Shown here one piece after another: positions 49,667-59,900 of a stretch of 64,000 nt of DNA. The translations under genes were made by a program, and so were the position numbers. The stretch spans positions 93,116-157,115 of the forward strand of contig NZ_FMCX01000006.1 of NCBI RefSeq assembly GCF_900091555.1. Direction: 5' to 3'. Under the pieces are notes generated by a model, which was not told the origin of the DNA, did not search any database, and saw only the letters and a list, made by a program, of their open reading frames with translations. The stretch is from Micromonospora mirobrigensis. Its GTDB lineage: Bacteria; Actinomycetota; Actinomycetes; Mycobacteriales; Micromonosporaceae. Position 1 is the first letter of the stretch, and the number at the start of each line of letters is the position of its first letter.

Positions 49667-51673
49667 ATGGAACGTACGCGTTTCTTCCGCCGACCGGTGG
49701 TCTGGATCATCCTGGTCATCCTCGGCGCCGTTGTGCTCAGTCAGCTGTTCACCGCTGGACCCAGCTACCACCGGGTGGACACGTCCGTCGCGCTGGACCA
49801 GCTCAACAAGGGTGGCATCGACAAGGTCGTCTTCCAGGACAAGGAGCAGACGCTCCAGATCGACCTGAAGGACAAGGCCAAGTTCGGTGACACCAACACC
49901 GACCGCATCGAGGCCCAGTTCCCGTACGAGGTCGGCGGCCAGGTCTGGAACGAGGTCCTGGAGGCCAAGTCGGCCAACCGGATCACCGGTCCGGCCGACA
50001 CCAAGGTCTCCTCGGACAGCATCTGGGTGAGCCTGCTGGTCAACCTGCTGCCGATCGCGCTGCTGGTGCTCCTGCTGCTGTTCTTCATGTCGCAGATGCA
50101 GGGCGGCGGCTCCCGGGTGCTCAACTTCGGCAAGTCCAAGGCGAAGATGATCACCAAGGACACGCCGAAGACCACCTTCGCGGACGTGGCCGGGGCCGAG
50201 GAGGCCGTCGAGGAGCTCCACGAGATCAAGGACTTCCTCCAGAACCCGGCGAAGTACCAGGCCCTGGGTGCCAAGATCCCGAAGGGCGTGCTGCTCTTCG
50301 GCCCGCCCGGAACCGGTAAGACGCTGCTCGCCCGGGCCGTCGCCGGCGAGGCCGGGGTGCCCTTCTACTCCATCTCCGGCTCCGACTTCGTCGAGATGTT
50401 CGTCGGTGTCGGCGCCAGCCGGGTCCGCGACCTCTTCGAGCAGGCCAAGGCGAACGCCCCGGCGATCGTCTTCGTCGACGAGATCGACGCCGTCGGCCGC
50501 CACCGCGGCGCCGGCATGGGCGGCGGTCACGACGAGCGCGAGCAGACCCTCAACCAGCTGCTCGTCGAGATGGACGGCTTCGACACCAAGGGTGGCGTCA
50601 TCCTGATCGCCGCCACCAACCGGCCGGACATCCTCGACCCGGCGCTGCTGCGCCCGGGCCGCTTCGACCGGCAGATCCCGGTCGACGCCCCCGACATGGA
50701 GGGCCGCAAGGCGATCCTGCGGGTGCACGGCAAGGGCAAGCCGTTCACGCCCGACGTCGACCTCGACGCGGTAGCCCGGCGGACCCCGGGCTTCAGCGGC
50801 GCCGACCTGGCCAACGTGATCAACGAGTCGGCTCTGCTCACCGCCCGCAAGGACCAGCGGGCGATCACCAACGACTCGCTCGAGGAGTCGATCGACCGGG
50901 TGATCGCCGGTCCGCAGCGTCGGACCCGGGTGATGAGCGACCAGGAGAAGAAGATCACCGCGTACCACGAGGGTGGGCACGCGCTGGTCGCCTGGGCGCT
51001 GCCGCACGCGGCGCCGGTGCACAAGGTGACGATCCTGTCCCGCGGCCGGTCGCTGGGGCACACCCTGGTGCTCCCCACGGAGGACAAGTACACCCAGACC
51101 CGCGCCGAGATGATCGACACCCTGGCGTACGCGCTGGGCGGCCGGGCCGCCGAGGAGCTTGTCTTCCACGAGCCCACCACCGGTGCCGGCAACGACATCG
51201 AGAAGGCCACCCAGCTGGCCCGTGCGATGATCACGCAGTACGGCATGAGCTCCAAGCTCGGCGCGATCAAGTACGGCACCAGCGGGGACGAGCCGTTCCT
51301 CGGCCGCAACATGGGCCACGAGCGGGACTACTCCGACTCGGTGGCCGCCGAGATCGACGGCGAGATGCGGGCCCTGATCGAGCTGGCCCACGACGAGGCC
51401 TGGGAGATCCTGGTGGAATACCGGGACGTCCTGGACAGCATGGTCCTGGAGCTGATGGAGAAGGAGACCCTCTCCACCGCCGACATGGCCCGGATCTGCG
51501 CCCGGGTGGTGAAGCGTCCGCCGCTGGCGCCGTACAACGGCTTCGGCAAGCGGATGCCCTCCACCGAGCCGCCCGTGCTCACCCCCGCCGAGAAGGAGAA
51601 GCTCAAGGCGCAGGCCACGGCCGACGGCATCTCCGTCGGTGGCGCCTCGAACAACTCGGACGGCATCCACTGA
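49667..51673 (+). CDS. ftsH: ATP-dependent zinc metalloprotease FtsH
   Basis: 668 residues from ATG 49667. Two membrane helices (about 11-30 and 115-137) enclose a small external domain. The AAA domain has Walker A GPPGTGKT (K218), Walker B IVFVDEIDAVGRHRG and the second-region-of-homology arginines in NRPDILDPALLRPGRFDRQIPVD. The protease has zinc motif HEGGHALVAW (H434) and the later glutamate/aspartate region GAGNDIEKATQLAR. It degrades misassembled membrane proteins and short-lived regulators as a hexamer. No good ribosome site lies close to the ATG. Downstream folE begins at or very near its stop. Confidence 0.96.
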   Translation: MERTRFFRRPVVWIILVILGAVVLSQLFTAGPSYHRVDTSVALDQLNKGGIDKVVFQDKEQTLQIDLKDKAKFGDTNTDRIEAQFPYEVGGQVWNEVLEAKSANRITGPADTKVSSDSIWVSLLVNLLPIALLVLLLLFFMSQMQGGGSRVLNFGKSKAKMITKDTPKTTFADVAGAEEAVEELHEIKDFLQNPAKYQALGAKIPKGVLLFGPPGTGKTLLARAVAGEAGVPFYSISGSDFVEMFVGVGASRVRDLFEQAKANAPAIVFVDEIDAVGRHRGAGMGGGHDEREQTLNQLLVEMDGFDTKGGVILIAATNRPDILDPALLRPGRFDRQIPVDAPDMEGRKAILRVHGKGKPFTPDVDLDAVARRTPGFSGADLANVINESALLTARKDQRAITNDSLEESIDRVIAGPQRRTRVMSDQEKKITAYHEGGHALVAWALPHAAPVHKVTILSRGRSLGHTLVLPTEDKYTQTRAEMIDTLAYALGGRAAEELVFHEPTTGAGNDIEKATQLARAMITQYGMSSKLGAIKYGTSGDEPFLGRNMGHERDYSDSVAAEIDGEMRALIELAHDEAWEILVEYRDVLDSMVLELMEKETLSTADMARICARVVKRPPLAPYNGFGKRMPSTEPPVLTPAEKEKLKAQATADGISVGGASNNSDGIH

Positions 51674-51807
51674 ACACCGACGACGCGGCCAGCCCCGAGG
51701 AATCGGGGCTGGCCGCCTCCGCAACCGAGCCCGGTGACGACGCGCTCGACTACGTCGCCGCCCGACTGATCAGCGGCAAGCTCAACGGCCGGCCGGTCGA
51801 GGAGACC

Positions 51808-52371
51808 ATGGACCTCGCCCGGATCGAGAAGGCGGTCCGGGAGATCCTCGTCGCCGTCGGTGAGGACCCTGACCGGGACGGGCTCCAGCAGACCCCGGCC
51901 CGGGTCGCCCGCGCGTACGCGGAACTCTTCGCCGGCCTGCGGGTCGACCCCGCGCAGGTGCTCAGCACCACCTTCGAGGCCAACCACCAGGAGCTCGTCC
52001 TCGTCCGCGACATCGACGTGATGAGCCTCTGCGAGCACCACCTCCTCCCGTTCCGGGGCAGCGCGCACATCGGCTACATCCCAGGCCCGGACGGCCGGAT
52101 CACCGGCCTGTCCAAGCTGGCCCGGCTGGTCGAGGTCTTCGCCCGTCGCCCCCAGGTCCAGGAGCGGCTCACCTCCCAGATCGCCGACCTGCTGATGACC
52201 AGGTTGGCCCCGGCCGGCGTCATCGTGGTGCTGGAGTGCGAGCACATGTGCATGGCGATGCGCGGTATCCAGAAGTCCGGCGCGAAGACCATCACCTCCG
52301 CCGTACGCGGCATCCACCAGGAGGATGCCAAGTCCCGCGCCGAGGCGATGTCGCTGATCCTGCACCGCTGA
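51808..52371 (+). CDS. folE: GTP cyclohydrolase I
   Basis: 187 residues from the first canonical start, ATG 51808. It opens folate (tetrahydropterin) synthesis by converting GTP to dihydroneopterin triphosphate. GEDPDRDGLQQTPARVARAY, VMSLCEHHLLPF with the zinc Cys and His, and VLECEHMCMAMRGIQKSGAKTITSAVRG with the second zinc Cys are complete. The frame stays open and codon-biased upstream to the ftsH stop, encoding a plausible extension (DDALDYVAARLISGKLNG). The only start-like codon there is CTG 51670 in a CTGA overlap. True translation may therefore begin upstream. Confidence 0.94.
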   Translation: MDLARIEKAVREILVAVGEDPDRDGLQQTPARVARAYAELFAGLRVDPAQVLSTTFEANHQELVLVRDIDVMSLCEHHLLPFRGSAHIGYIPGPDGRITGLSKLARLVEVFARRPQVQERLTSQIADLLMTRLAPAGVIVVLECEHMCMAMRGIQKSGAKTITSAVRGIHQEDAKSRAEAMSLILHR

Positions 52372-52430
52372 GCTGAGCTCAGCGGAACCGGCCGGCTGAC
52401 GCGACTGCCGGCGTCGGCCGGTGACGGGCT

Positions 52431-53129
52431 TCAGCCGGCCAGCATCGCCAGCACGATCCCGGCGGTGGTCAGCACCGCCGGCACCAGGCAGACCAGCGCC
52501 CCGAAGCGGGGCGTCCGCTCCACCCGGCCGTCCGGCCCGGCCGGGAAGAGCCGGCCGGTGCCCAACCAGCCCACCATGAACGCCACCGCCGGCATCGGCA
52601 GCCCACAGAGCAGCGCGGCGATGCTCGCCGCACCGGTGCCGGTGGCCACGAACAGGATCACCTGGAGCACCGGGACGAGCAGCGCCACCGGCCCGTACAC
52701 CAGCAGGTTGCGCGGCCCGGCCGCCCACGACGTGGGCCGCAGCCGGCTCCGCGCCTCCAGCACCCCGTCCGCGGCGTCCGCCCAGCCCCGCGCCGCGCGC
52801 AGCGCCGCCAGCACCGCCGTCGGGCCACCCGCCATCGACCGGGCCGCCTCGGTCAGTTCCGGCGGCGACGGCACCAGCGAGATCGCGGGTACGCCCAGCT
52901 CCCGCAGCCGCGTCTGCTGCGGCGCCAGCCGCGCGTGCACCTCGGACAGCTCCTCCCGGGCGGCCTGCACCGCGCGGGCCTGCTCACCGGCGGCGGTCGC
53001 GGCGGTCCGCCGGACCCCGTCCAGCTGTCGGGCCGCCGCCACGTAGTCCGCCCAGGCCGCCCCGGCCGGATCCGCCTCGCCGGCCGGGCGGGGGGCGGGC
53101 ACCGCGGTCCCGGTGTCGACGTCGGTCAC
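52431..53129 (-). CDS. Coiled-coil membrane protein paired with the FtsK-like gene
   Basis: 232 residues from GTG 53129. After a disordered head, residues 28-80 form a coiled-coil-like helix (TAATAAGEQARAVQAAREELSEVHARL). A short region with VPAISLVPSPPELTEAARSM follows. Three membrane helices lie at about 141-163, 167-189 and 208-231. No family is recognised. It is downstream of the degenerate FtsK/EccC-like gene, separated only by the tandem repeat 53127-53258, so the two very probably form a functional pair. Its topology suits a docking protein or pore for that ATPase-like partner. Confidence 0.75.
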   Translation of the reverse strand: MTDVDTGTAVPAPRPAGEADPAGAAWADYVAAARQLDGVRRTAATAAGEQARAVQAAREELSEVHARLAPQQTRLRELGVPAISLVPSPPELTEAARSMAGGPTAVLAALRAARGWADAADGVLEARSRLRPTSWAAGPRNLLVYGPVALLVPVLQVILFVATGTGAASIAALLCGLPMPAVAFMVGWLGTGRLFPAGPDGRVERTPRFGALVCLVPAVLTTAGIVLAMLAG

Positions 53130-53258
53130 TGGTCGGCCTCTGTTCGCGGCTGCGGGGCTCGCAGGCCCGGCTCACTCCTCGCGCTCACCGGTCCGCCTCT
53201 GTTCGCGACTGCGGGGCTCGCAGGCCCGGCTCACTCCTCGCGCTCACTGGTCCGCCTC
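53127..53258 (-). repeat. Tandem 59-bp intercistronic units between the FtsK-like and coiled-coil genes
   Basis: Two full copies (53127-53185, 53186-53244) and the first 14 bases of a third (53245-53258) make up the junction. On the coding strand each unit reads GTGAGCGCGAGGAGTGAGCC, then GCGAGCCCCGCAGTCGCGAAC, then AGAGGC-GACC. The partial copy is the 3' end of the FtsK-like gene itself, with its codons for EADQ and the stop. The unit shares GTGAGCGCGAGGA and CCCGCAGTCGCGAAC with the unit at 18398-18523. Confidence 0.8.
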
Positions 53259-55781
53259 CCCGAAGGGCACCAGCACGGTGCCCCGCTCGCCGGGACCGTC
53301 CCAGAGGATCGCCCGGCCGGGCCGGGGACGCCACAGCACCGGCCGGTCGAAGAGCTGCTCCAACCGGGCGCCCGGCAGGTCCGTCACCACCACGGCGGTC
53401 AGCTTGTCCACCTCACCCGCCGGGCCCAGCAGCGCGGTCAGCGGTGCCGCCGACCGCCACCAGCCCAGCAGGTGCAGCCCCGCGGCCGGGCCGTCGAGCA
53501 GCACCGACCGCAACTGGTCGCCGGGCAGTTCCGCCTCGCCCACCGCGTCCAGCCCGAACACCACCAGGTAGCCGGGCTCGCCCGCCGCCATCGCCGCCCG
53601 CAGGCCGGCCGCGTCCACCGTCTCCACCGGGCACCCCACCAGCGCCCCGGCCAGTTCGTCCGCCGCGCCCACCGAACCCTCGACCAGCGGAGCCAGCACG
53701 AACCGGGCTCCCGGATGGTGGGCGGCCACGCTCCGGGCGGCGGTGACCAGCAGCCGTCGTGCCTCGTCGTCGCGACCCAGGACCGCCAGGTTCCGTCCCG
53801 CGGCCGGCCCGAGCGGCACCGTCACCGTGCTGCGGCGGACGTCCAGCGCCCGACCGAGCAGCGCGGCCGGCCCGTGCGCCCGACCCGCCGTCGCCGCCCG
53901 GTAGCGGGGGTCGTTCGCCAGCAGGGGCCGGGCGTAGCCGGCGAAGACCAGCGGCGACGGGGCGTCCCCGGAGCGGGCCGCCCAGAGCCGCTGCCGCAAC
54001 GCGGCCAGCTCGTCCGGATCCTCGTGCGGGTCCGGGAAGCGGATCATCCGCTCGTGTCCCCGGGTCGCGCCCCGCGGGCCGCCCAGCCCGCCGGCGGTGT
54101 TCACCACCGCGCTGCCCACCGGCAGCCCGGCCGCCGAATCGTTCGCCGGCTCCAGCACCGCCGCCCCACCGGGCAGCGCCACCCGCACCGGGAACTGGCC
54201 GAGCAGCGGGTGGCGCGGGCCGCCGATGCCCAGGTCACCCTCCCCGGCCAGGACCAGGTGGATGCCGTACGCCCGCCCGCCGCGCGCCAGCGCATCCAGC
54301 CGGGCCAGCGTCTCGGCGGCCAGCCGGTCCCGCTCCCGCAACAGCAGGGGGAAGTTGTCGATCACGCAGACGATCCGGGGCAGGGCCTGGTGCTCACGTA
54401 GCTCCGGATAGCGCTGCCCGCCGGCCCGGCGACCCGCCTCCTCCCGGTGGCGCAGCTCCGTCTCCAGCTCACCGACCAGATCGGCCACGTACTCCCGGTC
54501 GGCGGCCATTCCCGCGGCCCGTACCTGGGGCACCCACGACCGGTCCAACTCGGTCTGGAGGAACTCGGCGAACGACTCGCCCTCGCCCAGGTCCGTCAGG
54601 TAGAGGGCCAGCTCGTCGGGGCCGTACCGGGCGCTCAAGCCGAACAGCACATTGGTCAGGAACGCCGACCGTCCCGCCCCGGAACGCCCGCTCACCAGCC
54701 AGTGCGGGGTCAGCTCGGTGAAACCGACGCTCACCGGCCGGCCGGCGGCGTCACCCACCATCGTGCTCAGACCCTCGGCGGAGGTCGACCCCCACAGCTC
54801 CCCGGCTGGCAGCAGGTCGGCCAGGGCGAGCCGGGAACCGTCCTCGATCTGCCGGGCCAGCCGGCGGCAGACCGCCGTCACCAGCTCGGCCGGGGGATCC
54901 GCGTCCACGAAGACCGGCGAGTTCAGGCCACCGGGGGACGCCGACCCGGGCGAGCTCAACGCCGCCTCCGGTGGATCCCCGACCAGCGCGTACGCGTTGC
55001 GTACCGCCAGCGGGGTGGCCCGGGGCAGCGGATCCCGTCGGGCCGGCCAACCGGCCAGCACCAGGTGCAACCCCGCCCGGGGGCCCTGGGCGGCCAGCTC
55101 CGCCAGCCGGTCCAGGTCGCTCGCGCCCGTTCCGGCCGGCAGCTCGGCCACCACCAGCAGCAGCGTACGGTCGTGCCGGCGCTGCCGGGTGGCGCCCGTG
55201 CCGACCCACTGCTCGGCCTCGTCGAGCACCGCCCGCAACCCGGCCACGTCGACCGCCGGCGGCGGCAGCAGGCCCGCGTCGGCCAGCGGCGCGAACCCGG
55301 CGAAGGTTTCCCCGGCGGCGTCCACCGCCCGCACCAGCAGCCCACCGGCCGGCGTGCCGGCCAGCAGCCGCAGCAGCACCGCCCGGAGCAGCCCGGCCAC
55401 CCGCGGCTCGGTGGCGTCCCCGTCGACGCTGAGGTGACCGGCGCCGACCAGCGGCACCAGCGCCGGGAACCGGGCGTCGTCGAGCGGCGCGGCGGTGCCC
55501 ACCCGGACGAACTGCGGTGGGGCGTCCCCCGGTGGGGTGGTCGCGGCCAGGCTCTCGAGCGGTTCGCCGGCCCAGCCGGGAGCGGCCAGCGTCGCCGCCG
55601 TCCGCAGCCGCTCCGCCAGCTCGTACTGTCGATGGTGGTCCGCGGGAGCGGGGCGGATCTCGTCGAGGATGCCGGCGGCGGCCGCCGCGGTCGCCGCGGC
55701 CCGCCGGTGCAGGGCGGCGGACCGGCCGGCTCGCGCCTTCGGACTGGCCACCGCGTCCACCTCTCTTCCCGAGGCCGACAT
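53244..55781 (-). CDS. Degenerate FtsK/EccC-like protein
   Basis: 845 residues from ATG 55781 behind GGGGAG. GTG 55880 would add 33 residues but overlaps the upstream gene. The N-terminus is helical with no membrane segment. An FtsK-like ATPase domain (about 345-540) is recognisable by LALYLTDLGEGESFAEF, the counterpart of EccC's LVDFKGG region. Its Walker A reads GRSGAGRSA near 370, with arginine for the catalytic lysine. The Walker B reads VCVIDNF near 473, with Asn for Glu. A second nucleotide-binding-like fold (VLGRDDEARRLLVTAAR) has no P-loop at all. It probably binds without hydrolysing, or acts as a scaffold. It is coupled to the coiled-coil membrane protein. Confidence 0.8.
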   Translation of the reverse strand: MSASGREVDAVASPKARAGRSAALHRRAAATAAAAAGILDEIRPAPADHHRQYELAERLRTAATLAAPGWAGEPLESLAATTPPGDAPPQFVRVGTAAPLDDARFPALVPLVGAGHLSVDGDATEPRVAGLLRAVLLRLLAGTPAGGLLVRAVDAAGETFAGFAPLADAGLLPPPAVDVAGLRAVLDEAEQWVGTGATRQRRHDRTLLLVVAELPAGTGASDLDRLAELAAQGPRAGLHLVLAGWPARRDPLPRATPLAVRNAYALVGDPPEAALSSPGSASPGGLNSPVFVDADPPAELVTAVCRRLARQIEDGSRLALADLLPAGELWGSTSAEGLSTMVGDAAGRPVSVGFTELTPHWLVSGRSGAGRSAFLTNVLFGLSARYGPDELALYLTDLGEGESFAEFLQTELDRSWVPQVRAAGMAADREYVADLVGELETELRHREEAGRRAGGQRYPELREHQALPRIVCVIDNFPLLLRERDRLAAETLARLDALARGGRAYGIHLVLAGEGDLGIGGPRHPLLGQFPVRVALPGGAAVLEPANDSAAGLPVGSAVVNTAGGLGGPRGATRGHERMIRFPDPHEDPDELAALRQRLWAARSGDAPSPLVFAGYARPLLANDPRYRAATAGRAHGPAALLGRALDVRRSTVTVPLGPAAGRNLAVLGRDDEARRLLVTAARSVAAHHPGARFVLAPLVEGSVGAADELAGALVGCPVETVDAAGLRAAMAAGEPGYLVVFGLDAVGEAELPGDQLRSVLLDGPAAGLHLLGWWRSAAPLTALLGPAGEVDKLTAVVVTDLPGARLEQLFDRPVLWRPRPGRAILWDGPGERGTVLVPFGEADQ

Positions 55782-55854
55782 CTGCTCCCCGAGCAGTGAC
55801 CGTATCCCAGCCGGGGCCGCTCCCGGCGGATGCCGGTCGGCGCTGCGCCGGTCT

Positions 55855-56853
55855 TTACCCACCGCAGCGGCCCGGCTCACCTGGCAGCCAGCCGAGCCGG
55901 GCCGCCTGGTAGCCGAGCTGCATCCGGGTCTGCACCCGGGCCAGGTCCATCAGCCGCCGGACCCGTCGCTGCACGGTGCGCAGCGACGTGCGCAGGTGGC
56001 CGGCGACCGCCTGGTCGGTGAGTCCGGTGAGCAGCAGGGTGAGGATCTGCACGTCCAGATCGTCCACCCCGGTCCCGGCGAAGCCGTCCGGCGAGGTGGT
56101 CACCTCCATGGCCGCCGCCCACTCCAGTTCGAAGAGCGCGACGAGGGCGTCCAGCAGGCCGCTCTGGTGCACCAGCAGCGCCCCGGTGGTCGCCACGTCC
56201 GACGAGCTGATCAGCGGGACGATGGCGATCTCCCGGTCCACGATGAACAGCTTCAGCGGCAGGCTCTCGGTGATCCGGATCTCCTCGCCGGCGTCGTGGG
56301 CGGCCACGATCCCGTCGATGTCCACGTCCTCGTCGAGCATCGCCCGCTCCAGCAGCACCCGGTAGCGCACGCCGCGGGCCACGGCGGCGTCCTCCGCGGT
56401 GTTCTCCGCGCCACTGATGATCGCCACCGGCGCCTTGACGAACGTCATCACCTCGCTCCGTGCGCCGAGTTGGAGCTGCTCCAGGCGTTGCCGCAGGGCC
56501 GGTACCCCAATGATCACGTCGACCACCTCGGCCACGCCCCGGCCGGCGCTCGCCGCCCGGTAGAGCTCGGTCAGCGAGCCCAGCTCCAGTTCGGCCAGGC
56601 GCAGCTCGTTCTGCCGTTGCAGGAGCAGCGCGCCGAACGCGGTCGCCGGCGGAGAGGCCACGAACCGGCCGATGTCTCCGACGCTGCGCGCGGCCAGCCC
56701 CTTGCGTTCCAGCACGCCGAGCAGCTGCGCCGCCTCGCTCTCGTCCCGGCCGACCTCAGCGGCCAGCTCGGTGGGAGCGGCCGAGGCCATCGAGACCAGC
56801 GCCCGGTACGCCGCCCCTTCCTCGCTGCTCAGTCCCAGCACGTCCAGCACCAT
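55855..56853 (-). CDS. Transcriptional regulator with TrmB-like and LuxR-like helix-turn-helix domains
   Basis: 332 residues from ATG 56853, preceded by CGGAGGCATGAC. The first 75 residues look like a TrmB-type winged helix (VLGLSSEEGAAYRALVSMASAAPTELAAEVG). The middle (about 100-265) resembles the sugar-nucleotide/phospholipase D-like sensor region of TrmB proteins. The C-terminus has a LuxR-type helix-turn-helix (LDVQILTLLLTGLTDQAVAGHLRTSLRTVQRRVRRLMD). This two-HTH plan recurs beside large secreted S8 proteases in actinobacteria, and here the regulator is divergent from one. Its effector and operator are unknown. Confidence 0.82.
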   Translation of the reverse strand: MVLDVLGLSSEEGAAYRALVSMASAAPTELAAEVGRDESEAAQLLGVLERKGLAARSVGDIGRFVASPPATAFGALLLQRQNELRLAELELGSLTELYRAASAGRGVAEVVDVIIGVPALRQRLEQLQLGARSEVMTFVKAPVAIISGAENTAEDAAVARGVRYRVLLERAMLDEDVDIDGIVAAHDAGEEIRITESLPLKLFIVDREIAIVPLISSSDVATTGALLVHQSGLLDALVALFELEWAAAMEVTTSPDGFAGTGVDDLDVQILTLLLTGLTDQAVAGHLRTSLRTVQRRVRRLMDLARVQTRMQLGYQAARLGWLPGEPGRCGG

Positions 56854-56990
56854 GTCATGCCTCCGCCGCCTCAATGGTGGCCAAGTGTGGCGGTTTTACG
56901 TCATGGAAGGAAGCCGCCGTGGCCAATCCGTTGCCCCGGCGGTGGCCCGCACCGGATCGTCTGGCCATCCCTTCATGGAAAGGTCATTCG

Positions 56991-59900
56991 ATGCCACGAA
57001 GTACTCGTCGGCTGCTCGCCGTCACCGTCGCGGCGGCACTCGCCGCCGTACCCGGCTCTCCGGCCGCCGCCGGCGGCCCGGCGTCACCCGCGACCCCGCC
57101 ACCGGGCACCACCGGCGTCACCGACACCGTCACCCTGGTCACCGGCGACGTCGTTCGGGTCACCCACACGGGTACGGGTTCCGACGTGGTCAGCGTCGAC
57201 CGGCGCTCCGGATCCACCGGAGGGGTGCAGACCCAGACCGTGGGGGGCGACCTGTACGTCATCCCCGACGCGGTGCTGCCCTACCTCGCGGCCAACCGGG
57301 TCGACCGTGCACTGTTCAACGTCACCGACCTGATCGAGGACGGCTTCGACGACGGACACGCCGGCGAGTTGCCGCTGATCGCCACGTACCCGGGCAACGG
57401 CACCGCCCGCGGCGCGGCGCCCGCCGTGCCCGCGAAGGCCCGGAAGGTACGCGACCTGCGCAGCATCAGCGGCATGGCGCTCAGCACGGCCAAGAAGGAC
57501 GCGGCGTCCTTCTGGCGGGCGCTGGCCCCGACCGGCGGGTCCGCCCGGTTCGCCGGCGGCGTCGGCAAGCTCTGGCTCGACGGCCGGGTGCAGGTCGACC
57601 TCGCGGACAGCGTCGCCCAGGTGGGCGCGCCACAGGCATGGGCCGCCGGCTCGGACGGCACCGGCAGCACGGTCGCGGTGCTCGACACCGGCGTCGACGC
57701 CACCCACCCCGACCTGGCCGGCAAGATCAAGGACGCGGTCTCCTTCGTGCCCGGCTCCGACACCGGCGACCGCCGTGGCCACGGGACCCACGTCGCGTCC
57801 ACCGTCGCCGGCACCGGCGCGGCGTCCGGCGGCACCGAGAAGGGCGTCGCCCCCGGCGCTGACCTGCTCATCGGCAAGGTCCTCGACGACTCCGGCTCCG
57901 GACTGAACTCCTGGATCATCGCCGGCATGGAGTGGGCCGCGCACCACGCCAGAGTCGTCAACATGAGCCTCGGGTCCCAGGAGGCCAGCGACGGCACCGA
58001 CCCGATGGCACAGGCGGTCGAGCGGCTCACCGCCGAGACCGGCACCCTCTTCGTGATCGCCGCCGGCAACACCTACGGCGAGTCGACCATCGGCAGCCCG
58101 GGGGCGGCCGACTCGGCCCTCACCGTCGCCGCCGTCGACGGCGGCGACGTCCGCGCCGCCTTCTCCAGCCAGGGCCCGCGCTTCGGCGACCAGGGCCTGA
58201 AGCCGGACATCTCCGCACCCGGCGTGCAGATCCTCGCCGCCCGTGCCGCGCAGAGCCCGGGGACCGGCAGCTACGTGAAGATGAGCGGCACGTCCATGGC
58301 CACCCCGCACGTGGCCGGCGCCGCCGCCATCGTCGCGGCGAGGCATCCGGACTGGTCCGCCGACCGGATCAAGGACGCCCTCATGTCGGCGTCGAAGACG
58401 CTCCCCGGCACCACGCCGTACCAGGTGGGCTCCGGGCGGCTCGACGTGCCCGCGGCCCTCGGTGACCTGCAGGCCACCGGCTCGGCCGACCTCGGCTTCC
58501 ACGCCTGGCCGCACTCCGACGACCAGCCGGTCAGCCGGACCGTCACCTACCGCAACAGCGGAGCCGCCCCGGTCACCCTCGACCTCGCGCTGACCGTCCG
58601 CGGCCCGGACGGCACCCCCGTCGCCCTCGGCACGGTCTCGCCCCGGCAGGTCACCGTACCGGCGGGCGGCGCCGCCAGCGCCACCGTGACCGGCGACCCG
58701 ACCGCCGTCGCCGGCACCGGCCGGTACACCGGCGCGCTGGTCGCCACCGACGGCACCGGTGCGGCCCGCGCGCACACCGCCGTCGCCCTGGTCAAGGAGG
58801 AGGAGCGCTACGGCCTCACCCTCAAGGGCACCGGCCGCGACGGCAAGCCGCTCGGCGGGTACGTGACCGTCTACCGCTACGGCGACGAGATGACCCGTAC
58901 CGTGGCGCTCGACCCGGCCACCGGCACCGCGCCGACGCTGCGCCTGCCGCCCGGCGAGTACACCGTCACCGGCTTCCTGCCGGTCGCCGGCGACGGCGGG
59001 CCCGACTCGCTCGGCGCCGCCCTGCTCGGCAACCCGAGCCTCAAGCTCGACGCCGACCGGACCGTGGAGCTGGACGCCCGGCAGGCGCACAAGGTCACCG
59101 TCGCCACGCCCCGTCCCAGCGAGGACAGCTACCGCCGGGTCCAGTACTTCCGGGACTCCGGCATCGGCGGCCGGTACGCCGCCTTCAGCGCCCTCTACGA
59201 GGTCTCCCCGCAGGTCGACGACGTGTACGCGGCCCCCACCGGGCCGATCACCGGCGGCAGCTACGAGTTCGCCGCCCGGTGGGACCGGGGCGTGGCGCAC
59301 CTGAAGCTCGCCGCGCACACCCCCGCCACCAGCCAGCTCGACCCGCTCTACCAGGCCGGCTCGACCCGGCTCGACGGCAAGGTCGAGTTGGCCGGCGTCT
59401 ACGCCGGCACCGGCCGCGCCGAGGACTACCAGGGTGTCGACGCCAAGGGCAGGGCAGTCCTGGTGACCCGGGACGACACCGTGACGCCCGCCGCCCGGGC
59501 CCAGGCCGCACAGGCCGCCGGGGCCGCGCTCCTCGTGGTCGTCAACGACCGGCCGGGCGCCTACTACCAGCAGGCCGGCTTCACCGACGTGCCGGTGATC
59601 TCGCTGACCCGCGCGCAGGGGGAACCGCTGCTGGCCGCCGCCCGCGCCGGCACCCTCGTCCTGCGCGGCACCGCCGTGGCGTTCAGCCCGTACCAGTACC
59701 GCCTGGTCCGGGCCTGGAAGGGCGAGGTGCCGGTCGACCCGACGTACGCGCCGACCGAGGAGGAACTGGCCCGGGTGGACCAGACCATCCGTGCCGGCAC
59801 CCCGTCGCTCGTCTTCGACCGGACCGGTGACTGCCGGGCGTACTACTGGCCGCCGTGCCAGGGCGTCTACGAGCCGTTCGCCGCGCCGTCGACCCGGGTC

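Noticed and set aside
49431..49868. 145-codon open frame upstream of ftsH, with AGGAGG before an internal ATG at 49638
   Set aside because: It overlaps the start of ftsH in another frame and its translation is Arg/Ser/Ala-rich with no recognisable feature. The good ribosome site is unexplained but not enough.
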